A DNA stretch of 51,459 bases from Tieghemiomyces parasiticus (Eukaryota > Kickxellomycota > Dimargaritomycetes > Dimargaritales > Dimargaritaceae): positions 1-51,459 of the forward strand of contig JANBPT010000244.1 of the NCBI GenBank assembly GCA_027575765.1. The letters run 5' to 3'. Shown piece after piece: positions 20,401 to 29,395 of the stretch. How positions within the stretch are numbered: the first letter of the stretch is position 1; each line of letters starts with the position of its first letter. The notes under the pieces are model-generated. The model was not told the DNA's origin, made no database searches, and saw only the letters and a list, made by a program, of their open reading frames with translations. A program made the translations under genes and the position numbers.

Positions 20401-23095
20401 CTTGGAGCGGCAGAGCTTTTCGAGTACCTCGGCGTCCGGGGGCAAGGAGGACTGGTGATCCGCCTGGGCGTCGGCCAGGACCTGCGAGATGGAATTGGTG
20501 ACATTGTCGACGGCCTTGGTACGGTCGAGGAAGTCGTCCACGGCGGTCAAAAAGGCGTGGCGGAAATACAAATCGACATCCACGACGCACAGGGCGACCG
20601 GATAGTCGGTAGGTGGCTCCTTAGCGTCCTCCTCACCCAGGTTGAAATTAACCAGGCCCTTCCACCCGTTACCGAGGTTAAAGGTGTAGCGCCTGCTTTT
20701 GCTGCACAGGGACACGTACGTGCCCCAGACGTAGTGGCCGCGCATGCGGTTGACGAGGGGGAACTGGAGGCCGGCACTGAGTCCGTGAAACGTGTTGGCG
20801 CCCACCGCGGCCTCGTGCAGGAGACGTTTCCAGGGCGCGGAGTTGAGGGCAAAGGGTACAGTATTCTGCGGCACGCCTTTCTTCAGGGCCACCTTGGAAT
20901 TGAGATGGTTGGTGGTCAAGGACGGCCGGAGGGTGACCCGCGGCATGGGTCCTTCATCGCCGTCCTCCGGGGTGGGGTCGGCCGGCTGGAGCCCACGGAC
21001 CACGACCGACTCACCACAGGTAAGCGGGTTCTTCCGGTACTCCTCAATATCGTCGGCACAGTCTTCGAGGTCGACCGGGATCGAGACGGACCCCGAGAGG
21101 GCCACGACCAGCATGCCAACGTCGTTGGTGGACGCATTTACCACGGTCGCCGCGTAGAGATGGTTGGGACGGACCTCTTCCCGGGTGGCCGGCAGGTACT
21201 GTTCGGCCTCGATGGCGGCGAGTACGAGGGGTTTGGTAGTGAGGAACGTAAGTTTGGTCGGGGTGGCGGCGCGCCACACTACGCAGCGTTCGAGGACGTC
21301 GCCGACCTTGATATTGACCCACATGCCGTGGAGGGCGAGACCGCTCAAGTCACTCAGTAGGTACCGTGGGATGATGGCTTTGACGCCGCCCGGCTGAATT
21401 TTGACGACTAGGAGGGTTTTCTTAACCTCCATGACGATACAGCTCACCACCTCATTGAGGGCCGGCGGGGAGGCCGTTACTTCCTCCCACTCCTCCACCG
21501 GCTCCACCGGCTCGACCTCCGCAACTGGGACCTCGGGTTCGACCAAATCCACCATGACGGCATTCTCGAACGGAGCATAATCACGGACGCGCACGGTATG
21601 CCGGGAATCGAGGCGGACCCGCTCGAGCCACTCTTCGGAAGACACAATCGGCCCAGGTTGGTCTTCAGACGGGGCCTCCACGATGCAGAGCAAGCCAGGG
21701 TAGCCCGGCAGGCCACCAAAGGCGGTCGTGTTCTGCAGCCGATCGACCTTGAAATTGTCCAGTACGGTACCTTGAAGGCATGCGTGGAGTTCCTGCGGGT
21801 GGTATAGTGGGGCGTCTGAGCCCTGGGGCGGCTGGGGAAGCCGGAGCTGGCCGGTCACCAAATGGGGGAGTAGCGACAGGGATAGGGTAGCGTGCTGCGG
21901 GGTGATGCGGGAGTAAACGACGCGGGCGATCACCTCCTGACCGACCTGGTACTGCTGGGCAAGCGAGGAGCACTGGAAATTGGTGGTGGTGGGGAGATGC
22001 ATCCAGTGCACGGTGGCCTGGATGGACCCCATGATCTCACAGCACAGGCCCGAAGGTATGAATTGGGTAATGACGGCTTTGACGAGCATTCCGGGGCGCA
22101 TGGCATCCGGGGTGGTTAAAGGTATAGCCGCTACGTTCTCGCTGGGCTCGGAACGCGGCGGGCCCAACTGGACGTTGATACTGCCGGGCTCCCCGCGCTC
22201 GATGCGGAGGAGCACGTGCTGGCCCATCGGCAGGGTAGTCGGACCGTGTGGGTTGAGCTGGGTCGCGTAGGCGGTGGCGTCGGCGGCATCGATGTAGGAG
22301 TGGACCTGAGGGATACCCAAGTCAACCAAGCACCCGCGGTCACCCCGGCCGACCACGGTACCGACCACCAGCATCCCCGGAACCAGATCGGCGGCCTGCA
22401 GTCCTTCGTTCACGACCTGCGGCGACATGGTGAGTAATACTTCAAGGTGGCCTGACCTTAGCACCTGACGGGATTCCACCCGGACGGGGACCAGCTGGCC
22501 CGGGAAGAGTAGGCGAATATCGAAGTCCGCAGCTGGGTAGGCAATGCCCGTGTATCCCTGATCGAGGTCGAGCAGGACCGACCCATCGAATTGAACCCTC
22601 TGGACCATGGCGAGTAGCCGGGCACCCCAGGTCAGCCCGAACTCTCTCAGCCGCCAGGCCTCCGGGGTTTTGACCAGGCCCCTGGCATAGGGGGACCGTG
22701 GTCCCGGGGCAACGGGTTGGCCTCGAACGGCTTTCCACTGGTTGGGACTATGTGGGGTGGGATTCCGGGCGGGCTGTCGGAGGTTGTGCGCGGCTACGGC
22801 TCCCGACCAGCCGGTCTGACGACTCGTATTGCGGTCGAAGTCGGTGTTCTCATCGGGCTAGAGTGGGAAGGCGGTGGGCAGGTAGAGTGGTAACCAGGCG
22901 GGCAGCGGGAATTAGGGGTAGGCAGTGGTTAATCACCCGTTGCTTTTGGCGGTCCAAAGCGGTGGAGGAGAGTAGAGGGGAGTGGGCTGTGTCCACCTAA
23001 AAGTTTCGCCGGGAATGCGCGGGTTCTGGTGGTCCTGGACAAGTGGCACTTACCTTCTCGCTCAGGTTGAACTTTTTGTAGTCGATTGTCGACAT
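17467..23095 (-). CDS. RRP5: rRNA biogenesis protein Rrp5/PDCD11
   Basis: Rrp5 is a nucleolar RNA-binding scaffold needed for both 18S and 5.8S/25S rRNA maturation. The big exon (22857-17467) has no internal stop. A small exon, 23095-23054 (ATG at 23095), joins it in phase over a 196-nt GTAAGT...TCTAG intron, giving 1810 residues. The N-terminal four fifths are an array of S1 RNA-binding domains, recognisable by recurring G-x-V/I...G-x-x-G stretches such as GMLVVGTVVGRGDRGCLVDLG. An acidic, Lys/Arg-rich linker follows, then HAT/TPR-like repeats over about the last 285 residues: VEAFERLVVTSPDSSYLWINYMAFHL, AREVAERALKTI, PKRLDLWSVYLDME, FFFKRWLMFE. The frame is open upstream of the first big-exon ATG (22608), and RLLAMVQRVQFDGSVLLDL continues an S1 domain, so the longer start is needed. 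Confidence 0.9.
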
Positions 23096-24367
23096 TATGG
23101 CGGGGCGAGGGACGTCTCGACAAGGGGGCGTACAAGAGCTAAAATGGGCAAAAAGAGGGGGTCAATAGCCTGCGGGGACAATGTTAGACGCAGCCAAAGT
23201 AGGCCAGAAGCGAATGCCGAGTATCGTGGAACAGGAGGCTACCGCTCGGTACCACTTTTTTTTCTCGCACTTGGCGCCGACGTCAAGGAGAGTAATTGAT
23301 CTTTCCAAGGCACAGGGAGCCATTTGGACCCACGGGCCAGGCCATGCAGCAGGGATGAAAAAGTGCAATCGAGACTGGAGGGGAAAAAAAACAAAAAAAG
23401 AAGAAGCAAACGTCCTCGGTGAGATCAGCTCACGTGATATAATAAAGCGGGCCTCTCACCTGTGGCGTAGGAGAGAGAGGGAGGAGAGGAGAGCCTGGCT
23501 CTGGCCCTGTAGCCACGGCCCTTGCCTACAGCGAATATCTGAGCGGTTGTGGGCAGGATCATGGCCATATACTACATCTCCCCCCGCAGCAAACAGCAAG
23601 TAGTTTCTCCACACAATGACAACTAAAGCCGAAGGCACGGCTTGGTACGCCGTCCGACCCTCTGAACATGATTGCGATCAAGGATAACGCACCACCGTCG
23701 CTCACTCACAGTACCTATCAGTACATTGGCCCTGGGGCCGAAGGCGGGCGGTATGGGCTGATCCTGGGGCACACACACTAGCTCGCCAACTCTGTTGGAC
23801 TGGCATGTGCCAGTAGGCGGCCGGGCGATGGAAGCATAGATGATTCGAAGTAGGATCTGAGAGGCCGGGGGTCCAGGCGCCGAACAGCCCCCCCCCGGAG
23901 ACACACCGTTCCAGCCGGTCGGCTAACCCTGGCGACAATCCCAATAAACTCACCGCCCTGGTCCCATCCCGACCCATATGTACATCTCGACCCACCATGT
24001 TTTAACCACGCCATTTTATGGCCGTCAGGTACGCTGCTGATTGGCCCAAACAAGGGTGGCAGAGTGCCAAAAGGGAAGGGCGGGCGCTTGAAGCTACAAC
24101 CACCAACCCTTTTGCCATGGGAGAGATTCCAGGCCCCATGTACAGCCATTGCCCAGCACCACAATTCCTTGACACCCACATACTCCCGACCCGTGTTTGC
24201 ACCCACCTCCCCTCCCACTAAAGACCTTTTAAACTCGCTCAGTCCCGGTCGTCTACCCAGCCATATAAACACACTTTAGGGTGCCCTCTTTAACCTCGCA
24301 TTGGTCCAACGTTCCTGGACACCCCTCCTCACATCCGCCCCGCCCCCTCCCTCACTAGCCCCTCACC
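23096..24367. promoter_or_regulatory. Divergent RRP5/EBP intergenic region
   Basis: The 1.27-kb region between RRP5 and the sterol isomerase is expected to hold both promoters. An A-rich patch occurs at 23383-23406. A TATAAA at 24264-24269 sits about 100 bases before the EBP start and is listed separately. Overlapping open frames on both strands show no domain. Confidence 0.5.
24264..24269 (+). promoter_or_regulatory. Candidate TATA box of the EBP-like gene
   Basis: TATAAA occurs in GCCATATAAACACAC, 99 bases upstream of the ATG at 24368, with a C/T-rich leader between. Spacing suits a core promoter. Confidence 0.45.
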
Positions 24368-25054
24368 ATGGACACCGTTCTCGAAACCGTTCTGCCGGCG
24401 CACCCTTACTACCCGGCGACGCTGGCGCTCCCGCACTACATCGCCAACACGCTTACCTTCCAGCAGGCCCTAGGCGTCCTCGGCGCGGCTATCCTGGTCA
24501 TTGGCACGGGCGCCACAGTCCTCCTATCGCGGCGTCCCCAACTCTCCACCTGCGAGCGCATCGTCTTCATCTGGTTCCTCGTCTCGGGCTCTATCCATCT
24601 GGTCCTCGAAGGCTACTTTGTGTTGAACCATCGCACGCTGGCTGGCGACCAGCGTATCCTGGGTCAGCTGTGGAAGGAGTACTCGCATAGCGACTCGCGC
24701 TACCTTTCGAGTGACACGTTCGTGCTGCTGATGGAGGCCGTCACCGCCATCATCGACGGCCCGCTGTGCTACCTGGCCGCCTTTGCTATCTACCAGAACT
24801 CGCCCTTCCGGCACGTGGTACAGCTGTCCGTGTCGATCGCCCAGATGTACGGCGACCTGCTCTACTATACCACCACTCTGTTTGAAGGATTCCCGCACTG
24901 CAATCCCCACCCCTATTACTTTTGGTTCTACTTTGTCTTTATGAACGCGGTGTGGATCGTTATCCCGTTCAGCCTGGCCTGGCAGTCCGGCAAGTATCTG
25001 ACCAGCGCCGTCACCCGGATCCAGGCCCTTGAGAGCCGCAAGAAGGCGCATTAG
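24368..25054 (+). CDS. EBP-like sterol delta8-delta7 isomerase
   Basis: This 228-residue protein belongs to the EBP (emopamil-binding) family of ER-membrane sterol isomerases, which move the ring double bond from position 8 to 7. Hydrophobic segments lie near residues 33-54, 66-86, 116-142 and 183-205. The polar residues used by the human enzyme are all present at the equivalent places: H77 and E81 (SIHLVLEGYF), E123 and T126 (LMEAVTAI) and N193 (FMNAVW). The C-terminal block YGDLLYYTTTLFEGF...YYFWFYFVFMNA is the family hallmark, and the tail ends in basic residues suited to ER retention. Yeast Erg2 performs this step with an unrelated fold, so an EBP-type enzyme suggests a lineage that kept the animal/plant-like form. 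No intron. Confidence 0.92.
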   Translation: MDTVLETVLPAHPYYPATLALPHYIANTLTFQQALGVLGAAILVIGTGATVLLSRRPQLSTCERIVFIWFLVSGSIHLVLEGYFVLNHRTLAGDQRILGQLWKEYSHSDSRYLSSDTFVLLMEAVTAIIDGPLCYLAAFAIYQNSPFRHVVQLSVSIAQMYGDLLYYTTTLFEGFPHCNPHPYYFWFYFVFMNAVWIVIPFSLAWQSGKYLTSAVTRIQALESRKKAH

Positions 25055-25344
25055 GACGCACTTAAACTGTTAGTTGCTCCTCACCAATTTACTGTAATAT
25101 TCCTGAATATTAGAGCGAAACGGGCCCAAACCCTGCACGCTTTGTCGTCATTGGATTGGTTTGCGGCAATACATATTTATAAATTATAAAAGGTTGCGGC
25201 AGTGCTCCTGAGCCGTGCCGTAAGGTAGAGTATGTGAGTATGGTTACATAAAGAAGGCGTGAGTAGATAGGACCAGGGGGCTGCTACATAGGTAGGGATA
25301 ACCTCCTCCCTCCCCCTTCCCTCCAGACCCAACTCTAGACATGA

Positions 25345-26460
25345 TTACTGCCCGAGTAGGGCATTCAGACCGAGCTTGAGGACAGTGTCCGCCGGACAGT
25401 TGAAGTTGGTGGAATCCGAGATGGTCGGCTTGATACCGAGCCAGCTGATACCACGGACCTCTACGACCGCCCGGTACGAGATTCGAATATCGGAGCTGGT
25501 GGCACACTTGGAAATGAACTGCTGGGCAGCCTGACTGAACCCATTGGCTGAGGGGTCGAGGGACAGCTGGTAGGGTAGCTCAAAGGTCGTATTGGCCATC
25601 TTAGGAAACGTCACGCCGGCGTCCAGCGCGCCCTGGCCCAGTGGATAGTCCACGGTAGAGCCATCCACGGTGACGGGCAATGTGCCGGTCACAGTCACGT
25701 TGCTGAGTGTCCACGGAATGTAGTTGGGGTTGTAGGCCTTAATCGAAAAGTATATGGGGACGCTGGCGCCGGTCGTCACGTCGCGGCGGATCGGATGCAT
25801 CAGCCCAACGGGGGAGTCGTCCGGAAGAATCGCCCTGCGGGTGGCTAGTTGCGTCGTTGACAAGCGCGGGCTCTGGCTGGTCAGGCTGACGCCTGTAACC
25901 TCGACGGTGGGGATCCGCGGCCACACAAAGTACAGGGTCACCCCCACTCCGGCCAGGATTATGACCAAGATGGTCAGGCAAATGAATGTACTCTTGCGGC
26001 TACGGCAGCAGCAGCAGCAGTAGCGGCGGAAGGCCGAGCGGCGCGGGCGAAGGGCTGGTTCCTGGGGCGCCGGATAGGCCAGGGTAGGCTCTCGCTTAAA
26101 GGCGTAGTCATCCTCGGCGAGGGTAGCCGCGCTGGGCTGCAGCGGGGCGTGGACGTCGTGGGGGGAGCCTGGGTGATAGGGAGCAGCGGTGTCGACCCCC
26201 GGTGCGGGGGCGCGGTTGAGGTACCGCCGCTCAGCCTCGGGGGAGCCGAGGTCCATGTCAGGCTGGCCATGGTAGTAGTCCAGCACCGAGTTGGCTTCTG
26301 TGTACTGGGTCTGGCGATGGGGGTCGAACGCCGCAGTGCTCTGGGTGGTCGGGGTAGCGAACGGGTCGTGGCCGTAGGGGTTGCTGTTACCGGCGGAGCG
26401 GTAGGACGCGCCGTCGTTCAGAGGGTCTCGACGGCGGTCCGCGTCGATATAACGGGACAT
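25345..26460 (-). CDS. LEA2-domain single-pass membrane protein
   Basis: A 371-residue protein from ATG at 26460; a slightly longer frame opens only with a TTG at 26493. Residues 1-about 145 are polar and disordered (many Pro, Tyr, His), followed by RYCCCCCRSRKST, a Cys run likely to be palmitoylated, and one TM helix (about TFICLTILVIILAGVGVTLY). The outer/lumenal part resembles the LEA_2 (NDR1/HIN1-like) beta-sandwich: VEVTGVSLTSQSP, FSIKAYNPNYIPWTLSNVTV, VTFPKMANTTFELPYQLSL and VVEVRGISWLGIKPTISDST. The same order, disordered tail, TM, LEA2 domain, is common in fungal membrane proteins of unknown function. I see no catalytic motif. The stop is at 25345. Confidence 0.75.
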   Translation of the reverse strand: MSRYIDADRRRDPLNDGASYRSAGNSNPYGHDPFATPTTQSTAAFDPHRQTQYTEANSVLDYYHGQPDMDLGSPEAERRYLNRAPAPGVDTAAPYHPGSPHDVHAPLQPSAATLAEDDYAFKREPTLAYPAPQEPALRPRRSAFRRYCCCCCRSRKSTFICLTILVIILAGVGVTLYFVWPRIPTVEVTGVSLTSQSPRLSTTQLATRRAILPDDSPVGLMHPIRRDVTTGASVPIYFSIKAYNPNYIPWTLSNVTVTGTLPVTVDGSTVDYPLGQGALDAGVTFPKMANTTFELPYQLSLDPSANGFSQAAQQFISKCATSSDIRISYRAVVEVRGISWLGIKPTISDSTNFNCPADTVLKLGLNALLGQ

Positions 26461-29395
26461 TGCGGTAACGGTGTAGTAGGCGTAGGAAGACAAGACGGAC
26501 GAAGGGTCCGTAGGGTAACCGAAAGGTCGGGGCGCCTACAACGAAGCAACGGTACGAAGAGGGGCAATAGACGGGAAGAGGGGCTGTGGTGGCAGAAGCA
26601 AAGAACGATCGACGGTCGTGGAACACACAACAGTGGAGGATAGACGGGTGAATGCCGCCAACCGCAATTGGTTCGCTGGTGAACGTATGCCAAGGCAGTA
26701 GGGTTTCGTTAGTGCCGTGGACAACACGAGGAGGGGGACAGAGTGGTCGGGTGAACGGGAGGTGGAGCGTAGGGGATAGGGGATGGCGACAAATATGCCG
26801 CCGGTCAAACAAAGGGGTTGTCCAAGAGATGAGCGGTGACGGGGCCCTCACGGTATCTCGACAGGTGAAGAAGGTGTCGGAGTCACAAGAGGGACGGAGA
26901 GAGAGAGGGGGCACTACCAAAGCACTGAGGAGTTTTCTTAAGCAATAGAGTAACCAGGCAGCGGAGGACTGGGTTTGCGGAAGGGGGTAGAGTAGCAAAA
27001 TGGCACTATAAATGTGCGGTTAAACAGAACCGTCGGGCATAAAGTGCCAGGGGCCAGGCAGGAAAGGATGTAGCCTATATATCTATAATGACCGAGGCAG
27101 TGGGGCATGCCAGGGTAGGCACAGGCTGGTGGGGGATAATGGGAGATGTAGCGTCGGAGACGGAAGAGAGGCCGAGCGAGGAAAGGGGCGGAGTATGGCC
27201 CAAGCGAATGGTGGGAGTAAAAAACAGGACAGCGGGAAAAATCGAACAGAAGACATGGGGGGCGGATAGGTCTTCAGCGTTGCACAAGCGGCACCGCGTC
27301 TTCTCGGACGGCTGTGGGTTGCCTACACTTGTCATCCGAAACGGCTGGCCCGTAGTGATAAGGTGCGTTTGACCAACCTGCCGCTACCCTGCGCTAAATG
27401 AAAATGACGCCCGCAAGGCCAACAGCGATGTCATCATTAGGGGCGCTAGCTCTGAGTGTGGGTACTAATCAGTAGGATCCACGGCCAGTGAGGTTGGAGG
27501 GGTGCGACATGGAGTTTGCAGTCTAATGCGACGGTAGGAGCCTTGACGTCTGCGCCAGGGGGGGGTGAGGAGCAAAGTACAAGTCATGAAGACCGTAGTT
27601 GCACCATCACGGTCCTCACCAGCCACCGCTGAATTTGATAACGTTGCATGCGCAACAGCCCTCACGAAACTTATGGTATCACCGGTCCCTCGTCACAACC
27701 CTCCTCCTCCTCTCCCCTTACATATTGCAACGCTGCCCGTACGAACATGCTGGTGCCAAGTTTCGATCCTTAGAGGCGATATCCTTTTTTTAGAAACAAG
27801 CGTAAGGCGGAAATTGCAAGGCTTGGCACTGCAGTGCTGAGGCGGTAAAGCTCCGGCTAGTGAGACCACCCACGTTTGGCAAGTACTACTAGGCGAGCTC
27901 TGGTGATCTATTAGATTTGGGCACCCCAGGATTGGATTCCACTCCTCTCGACTCTCTCTTTCCAACGCCATGTGGACGGCTGCCACGCGGAGGGGGGGGA
28001 TCCAGTGGCCACAGGTAGCTCCTATTGATTAAATTGACGGCGATGGTAGCGGGCTTACGCTGAGTTCTCCGGGCCCACTCAATGCGGGCCGGGTCCCACC
28101 AGTGGCCAATCTAGGTGTAGCGCACATTCTCCCCCCTGCGCTATAAATAGTCCCAACTGGGTACGCCAACCGGCGCCCCTCCTCCCAGGGTGCGAAACTT
28201 TGACCACTACCGCTCAACACAATTGCTTGATAAAGACCTCCTCCCCGCTCCGCATCGTCAAATTGTTCGTGGCTTCCAACCGAAGGTTCCAATTGGATCC
28301 ACCTGCCCCCCCTCTCATCACGTCTCCCTCCCTTTCCCGCCCCACCTACCTTACCCGCGCTGGACTCAAGCTAGGGCTTATTGATCAGAGGCTGGGGAGA
28401 GAGAGAGAGGGGGGGGAAGGAAGTACAATGGCGCCGCGGCCGGCACTCTATTGTTGGTATACAATGGCGCTGCGACCCATGGCCAGCTTGTGCCCAGTCG
28501 AAAAGCGGATTGGCAGCGACGATACGGTCGCCCTGAACCCGCTCCAGCTGAGTATGGGCCCCGTGTCGAGTGGAGTCCCGCCTGGTTTCGACCCTCGGTT
28601 TCTACACGAGCTATTTCTAGCAACCATTAGGGCACCAGCTTCCCTCCAGATGCTAGTGGTGGTTCCAGTACTTTGGTCAGCACGGGCGTCTGGTGCCAAG
28701 ACGTGAACTAGGACTTGGTGTGGGTGGGCTGCGTCAATCGTTAACGCTACCGCCCGGTTTACCAGGGTGTGTGTGTGTGTGCGTGTGGATGGAATCAGGG
28801 CCAATCATTCGCTCCTGCAGACGGCATATGTCACAATCATTTTTATAGGTGTACCTGCCTTTAAACGTAATATTCATGCCGCAATCCCGGCTAACAATGC
28901 GCCAATCGGAATAACGACGGGCGGATATCCATTGGGTCTGCCGAGTGGAGATGGCCGTCCCCCGTTAGTAACTAGATCCAGACTGACCTACCGGGTTTAA
29001 TAACCGCCTACAGTAAATTGCAAGGCCCCAGTTATCGCGTGACTGAGAGGAGCCTGATACGTGATTATTTCTTGAATTTTATATGGTAGATTGCTAGAAA
29101 AGCGAATGGGACTTGGGCGAATGAGAGTAGAGGGGAGGGCGGCGCCATTACGGCTCAGTTACGAATACAACAGCAGGCTTACAACAGTGCGATAACGCAG
29201 GAGATCTCGAAATGGAAATGGAGTCAAACAGTACAACGGGGGCGGGGGAAGAAAAGGAAAGCGATGTGCAAGTAAATAGCGTGTCAAGGGCCCTACGGGG
29301 CCTAGACGACACGTAAAGGAGATAGAGGTACACTTATACAAATAAAAAAATAAAGCACCAGAAGAAAGGCTTCCTAGACCACAAAGCAAACAAGA
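26461..29395. other. Large intergenic stretch without a recognised gene
   Basis: Nearly 3 kb lies between the LEA2 gene start and the end of the next minus-strand gene. Frames up to about 170 codons exist, including one on the + strand at 28200-28706, but it starts from TTG, is rich in Pro/Leu/Ser and matches no family. TATAAAT at 28142-28148 on the + strand could drive an uncharacterised transcript; I cannot find a convincing product for it. A (GT)n repeat lies at 28766-28787. The LEA2 promoter is probably in the first few hundred bases upstream of 26460. Confidence 0.5.
28766..28787. repeat. (GT)n microsatellite
   Basis: About 20 bases of alternating G and T with a single C interruption. 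Simple repeat, intergenic. Confidence 0.8.

Noticed and set aside
20257..21360. 367-codon + strand frame inside RRP5
   Set aside because: Also antisense to RRP5, Gly/Val/Arg-rich, without domains.
28142..28706. TATA box followed by a 168-codon + frame
   Set aside because: The frame starts with TTG and is compositionally random. The TATA-like sequence is noted in the intergenic entry only.
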